Shown here one piece after another: positions 8,605-15,230 of a DNA stretch of 34,332 nt. Under the pieces are notes generated by a model that made no database searches, was not told the DNA's origin, and was given only the letters and a program-made list of their open reading frames with translations. Source of the stretch: Capillimicrobium sp035565675 (lineage in GTDB: Bacteria > Actinomycetota > Thermoleophilia > Solirubrobacterales > Solirubrobacteraceae). How positions within the stretch are numbered: the stretch's first letter is position 1; each line of letters begins with the position of its first letter. The stretch spans positions 1 to 34,332 of the forward strand of contig DATMSA010000192.1 of NCBI GenBank assembly GCA_035565675.1, read 5' to 3'. The position numbers and the translations under genes are program-made.

Positions 8605-9504
8605 TCAGCGCCGCCGCGGCAGCGTCTGCGCGATCAGCTCGGCGATCACGCGGTAGCCCTGGGTGCGGGCGTGGATGTCCTGGAACTCGCAGTAGTAGGT
8701 GAGCTCGCAGACCCGCGCGACGGGGACCGGGATGGTCCCGTAGGGCTCCAGCGTCGTGGTCTCGTCGAGCGAGCCGTAGGCGCCGGTCGCCGTGGTCACG
8801 TCGACGAAGGTGCCCTTCCCGGCCGCGTAGGCCTTCTCCAGCGTCGGGTTGATGAACTGCTGGAAGGCGACGACCGAGAGCTGGGCGAGCTGCTGGGCGC
8901 CGGTCACCCACCCGCCCAGGATCACGTCGGGGTAGGTGATGCCGACGATCGGCACCTTCGGCCCGGCCGCCTGGCGCAGGCGCCGGGCGAGCTCGCTGAC
9001 GTTCGTCTCGATGCCCTGGACGGCGGTCGCCACGCACGGCACCGGGTCGGGCTGGCGGGCGCAGGCGGTCACGTCGTTGCCGCCGATCGAGACGGTGATC
9101 AGCCCGACCCGCTTGCGGTGCTTGCGGATGAAGTCGATCGCCGCGTCGGCCTGGGGCTTGGTGTAGACGGGGCCGCCGACCGCGCGGGCCTGCTCGGCGC
9201 AGCCGGGCGTCTGCAGGATCGAGGTCGTGTTCGCCCCGCCGCACCCGAAGTTGACGAGCCTGAGGCGGTAGCCGCGCTTGCGGGCCAGCGGGACGAGCTG
9301 GTTGGCGTAGCCCTGGGCGGTGTTGGCGCCCTGGCGCACGCCGGTCGCCTGGTAGCCGGTGGCGTACGAGTCGCCGAGCGAGACGTAGAGCTGCGGCTTG
9401 GCGGGCTTGGGCTTGCTCTTGGCCGCATCGGCAGCGGCCGGAGCGGTGAGCGCGAGGGAGGTGGCCAGCGCGAGGAGCGCCGGCACGCGAAGACGACGGG
9501 ACAT
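8605..9504 (-). CDS. Secreted SGNH/GDSL hydrolase (esterase or lipase)
   Basis: A 299-aa exported esterase or lipase of the SGNH superfamily. Residues 1-27 form a signal peptide (basic MSRRLR start, hydrophobic core, small residues ending near ADA). The four blocks are clear: block I GDSY with nucleophile Ser46, block II with the oxyanion Gly in FGCGGAN (86-92), block III GGND with Asn143, and block V with Asp276 and His278 in DIHARTQGY. Several Cys residues (88, 102, 148, 157, 266, 272) suggest disulfides, as in Streptomyces and mycobacterial secreted SGNH esterases. ATG at 9504 is 7 nt after TAACGT and has no Shine-Dalgarno sequence, so it may be leaderless. The substrate is unknown. Confidence 0.93.
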   Translation of the reverse strand: MSRRLRVPALLALATSLALTAPAAADAAKSKPKPAKPQLYVSLGDSYATGYQATGVRQGANTAQGYANQLVPLARKRGYRLRLVNFGCGGANTTSILQTPGCAEQARAVGGPVYTKPQADAAIDFIRKHRKRVGLITVSIGGNDVTACARQPDPVPCVATAVQGIETNVSELARRLRQAAGPKVPIVGITYPDVILGGWVTGAQQLAQLSVVAFQQFINPTLEKAYAAGKGTFVDVTTATGAYGSLDETTTLEPYGTIPVPVARVCELTYYCEFQDIHARTQGYRVIAELIAQTLPRRR

Positions 9505-9509
9505 GGGGC

Positions 9510-9523
9510 GAACGTTAACGTTC
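9510..9523 (-). promoter_or_regulatory. 14-bp perfect palindrome over the -10 of the SGNH hydrolase gene
   Basis: GAACGTTAACGTTC is its own reverse complement and fills the 21-bp gap between the DUF3089 stop and the SGNH start. On the minus strand it contains TAACGT (9517-9512), a TANNNT hexamer 7 nt before the ATG. A dimeric repressor bound here would cover the -10 element. Confidence 0.45.
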
Positions 9524-9525
9524 CG

Positions 9526-10671
9526 TCAACGCGTCTTGGCGCGGTAGGCGCGCGACTGCGCGGCGACCAGGCGCGTCAGGTCGCCGAGCGCGATGTTGAC
9601 GTCGGCGAGGTGCAGGCCCCAGGAGGGATCGGGGACCGCGTTCAGCGCGGGCGCCCCGCCGGCGGGCGCCACGATCAGCGCCCGTCCGCCGCCCGGCGTG
9701 TCGGCGCAGCGCGCCGCGTACGCGCCCGGCGAGGCCACCCAGGGCGTGGGGAGGTCGGGGGCGGGGCCCTGCATCGCGGCGATCGCCGTCCCGATCACGC
9801 CGCCGAACGGCGCGGTCGGCAGGATGCCGTCGAGGCGGGCTTCGCCGCCGCCCAGCGCGGCCGGGTTCGTGCACAGCACCTCGAGCTCCTCGGCCGGGCG
9901 CGGCAGCGGGTAGAAGACCGCGGCCGGCCGGGTGAACACCGCGGTGTCCGGCACCGGCTCGCCGTACGTCGAGTAGGCGACCACGCAGCCGACCTGGGCG
10001 GCGCGCCGGCAGGCCGGGACGTTGCGGAAGTCGCCGCCGCGGTCGCTGCCGCGCGCGACGACCACGTTGCCGCCGAGCAGCAGCGCCGACACCAGGCGCC
10101 GGCGGACGGACGGGCGGCGGTCGATGTGCTCGCGGATCAGCCGGCGCAGCATGAACGTCCCCTGCGAGTGACCGATGAGCACGACGCCGCGCCCGCGGTT
10201 GTGGCGGCGCAGGTACTCGCGCCAGGCGGCGCGCACGTCGCGGTAGCTGATCTCGCGGTCGGCCGGCGTGATCGGCGCGGCGCCGGCCAGCGCGGCGAGG
10301 GTCGCCTGCCGGTAGACCGGCGCGAACACACGGCAGACCGACGTGAAGCGACCCGCCTGGTAGTGGGCGATCGAGCGCAGCTCGGGGTCGATCGTGCGGT
10401 CCGCGATCGCGGTCGGCTGCTCGCTGACCGTCGGGTACACGTAGAAGCAGTCGACCGGCTGGCGGCGCGTGGGCGTCCGCACGACGCCCGTCGGCCGGCG
10501 GTCCGGCGTGACCACCGTCGTCTCGAGGCTGCCGCTGCACGGCCCGGCCACGCCGGGGCGGCACAGCCACACGGTGTCGGCGGCGGCGGGGGCGGCCCCG
10601 GCCGCGGCGCCCGCCAGCGCAGCGGTCAGGACGGCGGCGGCGAGGCGACCCATGAGCGGGCAGCCTGCCAC
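9526..10671 (-). CDS. Exported DUF3089-family alpha/beta hydrolase
   Basis: A protein of up to 381 aa resembling the DUF3089 (lipase-like alpha/beta hydrolase) family. A hydrophobic, Ala-rich signal segment spans about residues 8-32, ending AAA before DTVWLC, so it is probably secreted. The family hallmark VDCFYVYPT is at 73-81 and the nucleophile elbow GHSQG at 167-171 with Ser169. Downstream, RLDGILPT and the late HLADVNIA segment fit the region expected to hold the acid and His, though I cannot assign them firmly. The GTG at 10671 gives the longest form; ATG at 10653 (MGRLAAAV) is an equally good signal-peptide start. It follows the sigma factor gene by 9 bp on the same strand. The physiological substrate is unknown. 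Confidence 0.85.
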   Translation of the reverse strand: MAGCPLMGRLAAAVLTAALAGAAAGAAPAAADTVWLCRPGVAGPCSGSLETTVVTPDRRPTGVVRTPTRRQPVDCFYVYPTVSEQPTAIADRTIDPELRSIAHYQAGRFTSVCRVFAPVYRQATLAALAGAAPITPADREISYRDVRAAWREYLRRHNRGRGVVLIGHSQGTFMLRRLIREHIDRRPSVRRRLVSALLLGGNVVVARGSDRGGDFRNVPACRRAAQVGCVVAYSTYGEPVPDTAVFTRPAAVFYPLPRPAEELEVLCTNPAALGGGEARLDGILPTAPFGGVIGTAIAAMQGPAPDLPTPWVASPGAYAARCADTPGGGRALIVAPAGGAPALNAVPDPSWGLHLADVNIALGDLTRLVAAQSRAYRAKTR

Positions 10672-10680
10672 ATGGCGCGA

Positions 10681-11571
10681 TCAGGCGACGAGGTGGAACA
10701 TCGCGGCGTCCTCGTCCTGCAGGACCGACCGCAGCTTCTTCTTCGTGCGCCCGTGGATCTGGCAGATGCGGCTCTCGGACACCCCGAGGACGTCGCCGAT
10801 CTCGGCCATCGTCAGGTGCTTGACGTACAGCAGCACGGCGATCTCGCGCTCGCGCTGGGGCAGCGTCGCGAACGCGGCGCGGAAGCGGTCCTTGGCGTCG
10901 GTCCGCAGGGCCATCGCCTCGGGGTCGCCGCGCTCGTCGGAGGACTCCAGCGTCTCCATCCGCTCGACCTCGGTCTCGTCCTCGGACATCACGACCGCGT
11001 TCAGCGAGGTGACGTCGGAGCGCGCGATGTCGTCGCGGTGCGCGCGCAGCTCCTCGAGCGTGCACCCGAGCATGTCGGCCAGCTCGGGCTGCGTCGGCCG
11101 GCGGCCGTACACGCCGGTGAAGTCCTGCACGGCCTTCTCGATGTCGCGCTCCCAGCGGCGCACCGACCGCGGCGCCCAGTCCTGGCGGCGCAGCTCGTCG
11201 AGCACCGATCCGTGGACGCGCGTCCACACGAACTGCTCGAGCGTGGCGCCCTTGGTCGGGTCGTAGCGGTCCAGCGAGGCGATCAGCGCCTCCAGGCCGA
11301 CCGACAGGTAGTCCTCGATCTCGACGTGCGAGGGCACGTTGCGCACCTTGCGGTACACGATGAACTTGACCATCGGCGCCAGCGACAGGATCAGGCGGTC
11401 CCGCAGCGCCCGGTCGTCGGGACGGCTGCGGTAGCGCTTCCACAGGCGCTGCAGCTCGTCGGTGCGGGTCCGGCTGGTCTGGGCGGTGGCGCTCTCCACG
11501 ATCTCACCCGTACCCTCGGCGGATCGGCGCTGCACGTTGAGGGTCGATGTGGTCCGCGTGATGACACGCAC
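10681..11571 (-). CDS. Sigma-70 family factor, FliA/WhiG-like
   Basis: A 296-aa alternative sigma factor of the FliA/WhiG (sigma-28) group that redirects RNA polymerase to its own promoters. Regions 1.2 and 2 span about residues 37-120, with the region 2.2-2.4 stretch IEDYLSVGLEALIASLDRYD and a VHGSVLDELRRQDWAPRSVRR segment typical of FliA at the 2-3 junction. Region 3 is about 140-200. Region 4 (about 235-285) has LPQREREIAVLLYV and a helix-turn-helix MAEIGDVLGVSESRICQIHGR. The start is uncertain: GTG 11571 lies 5 nt after the modC stop, while later in-frame GTGs would remove 12 to 24 residues of weakly conserved N-terminus. No anti-sigma (FlgM or RsbN-like) or flagellar gene is nearby. Its position suggests co-transcription with modABC and possibly the hydrolase below. 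Confidence 0.93.
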   Translation of the reverse strand: MRVITRTTSTLNVQRRSAEGTGEIVESATAQTSRTRTDELQRLWKRYRSRPDDRALRDRLILSLAPMVKFIVYRKVRNVPSHVEIEDYLSVGLEALIASLDRYDPTKGATLEQFVWTRVHGSVLDELRRQDWAPRSVRRWERDIEKAVQDFTGVYGRRPTQPELADMLGCTLEELRAHRDDIARSDVTSLNAVVMSEDETEVERMETLESSDERGDPEAMALRTDAKDRFRAAFATLPQREREIAVLLYVKHLTMAEIGDVLGVSESRICQIHGRTKKKLRSVLQDEDAAMFHLVA

Positions 11572-11576
11572 ACATC

Positions 11577-12575
11577 TCAGTCGAGCACGCGCACGTGCTC
11601 GGGCCGCACGACCGCCCATGCGACGGACCCGCGGGCGAGGGCGCCGGCCTCGGGCACCTCGGCGACGAGCCGGTCGGTGCGCACGCGCATCCGCCCGTGC
11701 TCGGGCGTGACGGCTGCGACGCGCACCGGCACGGCGTGGCCGTCGGGCGGCCCGTCCTCGCGCAGCCGCACGTGCCAGGGCGCGATCGCCAGCGCCACCC
11801 GGCCGCGGGCCGGGGCGGGGATCGCGAGGCTGCCGCCGGCGTCGAGCGCGACGACCGCGCCGTCGGCCTCGCCCCACAGCACGTTCGAGCCCGTGAGCTG
11901 GGCGACGAACGCGTCGGCCGGCCGCTCGACCAGCTCCCGCGGCGTGCCGACCTGCCGCAGCCGGCCGGCGGCCATGACGCCGATGCGGTCGGCGAGCACC
12001 GCCGCGTCGGCGAAGTCGTGGGTGACGAGCAGCGCGGGGAGGCGCAGCTCGGCGAGCACGTCCTGGAGCTCGGCGCGCACGGCGGTCCGGGTCGAGGCGT
12101 CGAGGGCCGACAGCGGCTCGTCGAGCGCGAGGACGCCGGGGTCGCGCGCGAGGGCGCGGGCGAGGGCGGTCCGCTGGCGCTCGCCGCCGCTGATGCGCCC
12201 GGGGCGCTCGGCGGCGAGCGGGGCGATCCGCAGCCGCCGCAGCAGCTCGTCGACCCGCGCGGGGTCGCGCGCGCCGAACGCCACGTTGTCGCGGACGCTG
12301 AGGTGCGGGAACAGCGCGCCCTCCTGGTGGACGAGGCCGACCCGGCGGCGCTCGGGCGGCAGGTCCACGCCGGCGCCGGCGTCGAACCACGTCTCGCCGT
12401 CGACGGCGATGCGTCCCGACCGCGGGCGGTGCAGGCCGGCGAGCGCGCGCAGGACCGTCGTCTTGCCGGCGCCCGAGGGGCCGGTGAGCGCGACGGTCTC
12501 CGCCTCCGCCGTCAGGGCGACGGTGACGGAGAAGTCGCGAAGGGGGACGGCGATGTCGATCTCGAGGCGCGCCAC
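11577..12575 (-). CDS. modC: Molybdate ABC transporter ATP-binding protein
   Basis: A 332-aa ATPase that powers uptake of molybdate (or tungstate). Walker A is GPSGAGKTT (32-40). The Q-loop lies in VGLVHQEGALFPHLSVRDNVAF, which is ModC-like, followed by signature ISGGERQR, Walker B VLALDEPLSALD and switch His in LLVTHD. About 100 residues beyond the ATPase form a C-terminal TOBE/Mop-like domain, the usual ModC regulatory domain. GTG 12575 is used because the protein then opens with LEIDIAVPLRDF, as ModC proteins do. The gene overlaps modB by 64 nt in a different frame, and the sigma factor gene begins 5 nt after its stop. Confidence 0.93.
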   Translation of the reverse strand: MARLEIDIAVPLRDFSVTVALTAEAETVALTGPSGAGKTTVLRALAGLHRPRSGRIAVDGETWFDAGAGVDLPPERRRVGLVHQEGALFPHLSVRDNVAFGARDPARVDELLRRLRIAPLAAERPGRISGGERQRTALARALARDPGVLALDEPLSALDASTRTAVRAELQDVLAELRLPALLVTHDFADAAVLADRIGVMAAGRLRQVGTPRELVERPADAFVAQLTGSNVLWGEADGAVVALDAGGSLAIPAPARGRVALAIAPWHVRLREDGPPDGHAVPVRVAAVTPEHGRMRVRTDRLVAEVPEAGALARGSVAWAVVRPEHVRVLD

Positions 12576-13348
12576 GAGGCGAGGATCTTGTAGGAGGCGA
12601 GGACCCCGGCGCTGAGCACGACGAGGAGGATGCCCAGCGCGATCGCCACGTCGAAGTCGGCGTCGAGCTGGTCGTAGACGGCGAGCGTGAGCGTCTGCGT
12701 CTCGCCGCGCACCGAGCCGGCGAACACGATCGTGGCGCCGAACTCGCCCAGGCCGCGCGCGAACGCCAGCACCCAGCCGGCGGCCAGGCCGGTGGCGGCC
12801 AGCGGGAGGCTGACGCGCCACAGCGTGCGGGCGGGGGAGGCCCCGAGCGTGCGCGCCGCCTCCACGAGCGTGGGGTCGACGGCCTGGAAGGCGGCGATGC
12901 CCTGGCGCACGTAGAACGGCGAGGCCACGAACGCGATCGCCAGCACGACCGCCCACTCGGTGAACGGCAGCACGATCCCGGCGTCGGCGAGCGCGCCGCC
13001 GAGCAGCCCGTCGCGGCCGAACGCGGCGAGCAGCGCGATGCCGGCGACGGCCGGCGGGAGGACGAGCGGCAGCTCCACGAGCGTGATCAGCGCGCCGCGC
13101 CCGCGGAAGCGGCGGGTGGCCAGCAGGTAGGCGGTCGGCGTGCCCAGCGCGAGGATCAGGACGTTGGCGATCGCGTTCGTGCGCGCGGTGACCGCGAGCG
13201 CATCGACGACCGCCGCGTCGTCGAGCAGCGACGGCAGGTCGCCGGGCGGGACCTCGGTGACGAGCGCGACGAGCGGCAGCGCCAGGAACGCGAGCACGAC
13301 GCCCGCGCACAGCGCCAGGAGGGCGTCGAACGCGCGGCGGCCGGTCAC
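12512..13348 (-). CDS. modB: Molybdate ABC transporter permease
   Basis: A 278-aa inner-membrane permease with about five or six transmembrane helices and the ABC-importer EAA loop at residues 163-183 (EAARTLGASPARTLWRVSLPLA). The helices cover roughly 13-30, 56-78, 88-112, 128-150, 185-210 and 234-255. GTG 13348 overlaps the modA stop as GTGA, so the two are translationally coupled. The last 20 or so residues (a Ser-Pro rich tail ending SPSPSP) are encoded by the region that also encodes the ModC N-terminus in another frame. This tail is unlikely to be structurally important, and its length is the only oddity. Confidence 0.92.
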   Translation of the reverse strand: MTGRRAFDALLALCAGVVLAFLALPLVALVTEVPPGDLPSLLDDAAVVDALAVTARTNAIANVLILALGTPTAYLLATRRFRGRGALITLVELPLVLPPAVAGIALLAAFGRDGLLGGALADAGIVLPFTEWAVVLAIAFVASPFYVRQGIAAFQAVDPTLVEAARTLGASPARTLWRVSLPLAATGLAAGWVLAFARGLGEFGATIVFAGSVRGETQTLTLAVYDQLDADFDVAIALGILLVVLSAGVLASYKILASWRASRSTSPSPFATSPSPSP

Positions 13349-14091
13349 GGCGGCCCGAACCCGTGCTCGCGCAGCGCCGCGCGCCCGGCCTCTGACAGCA
13401 CGGCCTCGACGAACGCGCGAGCGGCCGGTCCGTCGCGGACGACGCAGAGCGCGTACCGGGCCGGCACGTCGCGCGGCAGCGCGACGGTGCGGATGCGGTC
13501 GCCGGCGGCGCGCGCGTCGGTCGCGTAGACGAAGCCGGCGTCGGCGGAGCCGAACGCGACCTTGGCGGCGACGCTCGCCACGTCGCGCTCGTCGCTGACG
13601 CGGTTGGCGGTCAGGACGTCCTGCGCCCCGAGGCGCTCGAGCAGCCCGCGGGCGTAGTCGCCCGCCGGGACGCCCTCGGCGCCGATCGCGACGCGCAGGC
13701 CGCCGGCGCGCAGGTCGTCGAGGCCCTCGACGCGCCCGTCCTGCGGGACGGCGAGCACGAGCCGGTTCGTCGCGAACGCCACCGGCTCGCCGCACCGGCC
13801 GGCCTCGTGCAGCGCGGCGGGCTGGTCGGCGCCGGCCGACAGGAAGACGTCGGCGGGCGCGCCGCGGTCGATCTGCGTCTCCAGCGTGCCCGACGAGCCG
13901 AAGCTGTAGCGCGGGCCCGGGTCGAGCGCGGGGAGGGCCTCGCGCAGCGACGAGGCGGCGTAGACCGTGAGGCGGTCGCCGCCGCCCGCCGTCTCGCCGC
14001 TGGCCTCGTCCTCGGCGCCGCAGCCGGGCGCGGCGGCGGCCGCGGCGGCGAGGGCGGCCAGGGCGAGGGGACGCAGGCGGGCGCGCGGCAC
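13345..14091 (-). CDS. modA: Molybdate ABC transporter substrate-binding protein
   Basis: A 248-aa extracytoplasmic oxyanion-binding protein. The N-terminal hydrophobic segment ends APGC with Cys24, a plausible though imperfect lipobox, so it is probably a membrane-anchored lipoprotein. The mature part starts with a Gly/Glu linker and then LTVYAASSLREALPAL, the ModA opening with oxyanion-binding Ser residues. SFGSSGTLETQIDRGAPADVFLSA follows, also standard, and VAFGSADAGFVYATDA matches the C-terminal lobe. The start is GTG 14091, 6 nt after a TAGGAT hexamer, without a Shine-Dalgarno sequence. It heads the modABC operon, downstream of two 11-bp tandem repeats that overlap the end of the rhomboid gene. 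Confidence 0.93.
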   Translation of the reverse strand: MPRARLRPLALAALAAAAAAAPGCGAEDEASGETAGGGDRLTVYAASSLREALPALDPGPRYSFGSSGTLETQIDRGAPADVFLSAGADQPAALHEAGRCGEPVAFATNRLVLAVPQDGRVEGLDDLRAGGLRVAIGAEGVPAGDYARGLLERLGAQDVLTANRVSDERDVASVAAKVAFGSADAGFVYATDARAAGDRIRTVALPRDVPARYALCVVRDGPAARAFVEAVLSEAGRAALREHGFGPP

Positions 14092-14097
14092 GCCGGC

Positions 14098-14103
14098 ATC
14101 CTA
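14098..14103 (-). promoter_or_regulatory. -10-like element of leaderless modABC
   Basis: TAGGAT (TANNNT) on the minus strand ends 6 nt before the GTG of modA at 14091. Confidence 0.45.
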
Positions 14104-14110
14104 GCGTCGG

Positions 14111-14132
14111 TGCCTAGGTATTGCCTAGGTAT
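14111..14132 (-). repeat. Two tandem 11-bp repeats upstream of modA (operator candidate)
   Basis: TGCCTAGGTAT occurs twice without a gap (14111-14121 and 14122-14132), each copy centred on the palindrome CCTAGG. The spacing is one helical turn. The pair lies 8-29 nt upstream of the modA -10 hexamer, where a -35 would be, and also encodes the last residues and stop codon of the rhomboid gene. The position fits a site for a regulator of molybdate uptake; no modE-like gene is in the window. Confidence 0.5.
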
Positions 14133-14746
14133 CGCGAGGCAGCGGGCGCCGGCGACGACGGGCGCGGCTCGCGACGCTCCAGCCACCAGGCCGCCAGCAC
14201 CCCGCCGAGCGCGCCGAACAGGTGGCCCTGCCACGAGATGCCCTCCCGCGGCGTGAGCCCGATCAGCAGCGTCGTGCCGTACAGCAGCGCGACGACGACC
14301 CCGATCGCGAGCTGGCCCGCGCTGCGGCTGAACAGGCCGCGGAAGATCAGGTAGCTGGCGTAGCCGAACACGATCCCGCTGGCGCCGATGTGGATCGTGC
14401 CCTCGGGCGCCACCAGCCACGTGCCCAGCCCGCCGACGACGATGACGATCACGGTCGCCCACACGATCTTGCGCAGCCCGCTCAGCGCGATCACCGCCCC
14501 GAGGACGAGGAACGGGATCGTGTTGCCGACCAGGTGCCCGAAGCCGTCGTGCAGGAACGGCGCGGCGGCGACGCCCGGGAGCCCGTCGGGGTCCTGGGGC
14601 TCGATGCCGTGGCGGTCGAGGTCGCCGCCCAGGGCGGTGTCGACGATCTCGACGACCCACATCGCCGCGGCCAGCAGCGCCACGACGTAGAGGCCGCGGA
14701 GGCGGTCGTCGCCGGGGCTGCGGCGCGGCGGTCCTGAGGTGGCCAT
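14114..14746 (-). CDS. Rhomboid-family intramembrane serine protease
   Basis: A 210-aa polytopic membrane protease that cleaves transmembrane substrates within the bilayer. The oxyanion motif HLVGN (His71, Asn75), the nucleophile motif GASG with Ser123, and the catalytic His175 in WQGHLFGALGG are all present, so it should be active. Six transmembrane helices are visible. ATG at 14746 is preferred: TACCGT lies 9 nt upstream and GGAGG 4 nt upstream. An in-frame extension beginning MSADAPRG would run through a low-complexity GC palindrome and is unlikely. The final codons and stop coincide with the tandem repeats in front of modA. The substrates are unknown. Confidence 0.93.
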   Translation of the reverse strand: MATSGPPRRSPGDDRLRGLYVVALLAAAMWVVEIVDTALGGDLDRHGIEPQDPDGLPGVAAAPFLHDGFGHLVGNTIPFLVLGAVIALSGLRKIVWATVIVIVVGGLGTWLVAPEGTIHIGASGIVFGYASYLIFRGLFSRSAGQLAIGVVVALLYGTTLLIGLTPREGISWQGHLFGALGGVLAAWWLERREPRPSSPAPAASRYLGNT

Positions 14747-14755
14747 GCCGCCTCC

Positions 14756-14761
14756 ACGGTA
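14756..14761 (-). promoter_or_regulatory. -10-like element of the rhomboid gene
   Basis: TACCGT (TANNNT) on the minus strand is 9 nt before the ATG at 14746. The 22-bp palindrome at 14767-14788 begins 5 bp further upstream, in the spacer and -35 zone. Confidence 0.4.
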
Positions 14762-14766
14762 GTCGC

Positions 14767-14788
14767 CCCGGCCGCGCGCGCGGCCGGG
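14767..14788. repeat. Perfect 22-bp GC palindrome in a divergent promoter region
   Basis: Two 11-bp arms (CCCGGCCGCGC and its reverse complement) abut without a loop between the rhomboid gene and the HIRAN-like gene. A second palindrome, CCCCGGGG, follows at 14790-14797. It may be an operator, a cruciform-prone site, or simply low-complexity GC sequence. Confidence 0.45.
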
Positions 14789-14845
14789 TCCCCGGGGCGC
14801 GTCCGCACTCAAGATCGAGGGCTCAACGGCCGACGATGTTCCTAG

Positions 14846-15202
14846 ATGAGCTCATCCGCCTGGCAACTCCCCGGCCGGCGCGGCGTGGCGATCGCGTGCG
14901 TCGGGGAAGAGGAACACGTCGACGCGCTGCTGCGCGCCGCCCTGGCGACGCGCCGCTCGATCCCGCCGATCGAGGAGCAGGCGCGCGTGCTCATCGTCCC
15001 CGAGCCCGACGCGATCCGCGTGTACTCCGAGCAGGGCGACCCGCTGGCCGCCCTCCCGCGCGACGACGAGATCGAGCAGCGCGCCGCCGTCGAGCGGTAC
15101 GTCGCCGAGCGCGGCGAGCTGTGGTGCGACGCGCGCATCACCGGCCGCGAGAGCCTCGGCGGCCAGTGGCGGATGCAGATCTGGGTCTACCTCGACCTCT
15201 GA
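14846..15202 (+). CDS. Small HIRAN-like protein
   Basis: A 118-aa soluble protein with no signal peptide or membrane segment. The middle resembles the HIRAN domain: AIRVYSEQGDPLAALPRDDEI corresponds to the 'NAVxVxxxGxxxGYLPRxxA' core of that family, followed by a helix (AAVERYVAERGELWCDARITG) and a final beta-strand region ending WVYLDL. HIRAN domains in eukaryotic HLTF and in bacterial helicase-associated proteins bind 3' ssDNA ends, so a DNA-binding role is possible. I rate the assignment as moderate because it is made by eye. ATG 14846 is 5 nt after GATGTT; a later GTG at 14887 is an alternative start. It is convergent with the NlpC-like gene. Confidence 0.6.
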   Translation: MSSSAWQLPGRRGVAIACVGEEEHVDALLRAALATRRSIPPIEEQARVLIVPEPDAIRVYSEQGDPLAALPRDDEIEQRAAVERYVAERGELWCDARITGRESLGGQWRMQIWVYLDL

Positions 15203-15204
15203 GC

Positions 15205-15230
15205 CCCGGCGCGGCTACAGCCCCGCCGGG
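15205..15230. terminator. Hairpin between convergent HIRAN-like and NlpC-like genes
   Basis: Arms CCCGGCG (15205-15211) and CGCCGGG (15224-15230) pair over a 12-nt loop that contains the stop codon of the minus-strand gene. There is no U tract; it would serve both directions. Confidence 0.35.

Noticed and set aside
9529..9534. TTGACG on the minus strand as a -35 for the SGNH gene
   Set aside because: It is only 6 bp from the TAACGT hexamer, far from the normal 16-18 bp.
8422..12615. A frame of 1397 codons on the plus strand across the sigma and modC region
   Set aside because: Low-complexity composition and no domain; it lies antisense to five genes with full motif sets.
14122..14132. ModE-type operator at the mod promoter
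   Set aside because: The repeat is direct, with CCTAGG cores, and bears no resemblance to the known TATA-rich inverted ModE site.
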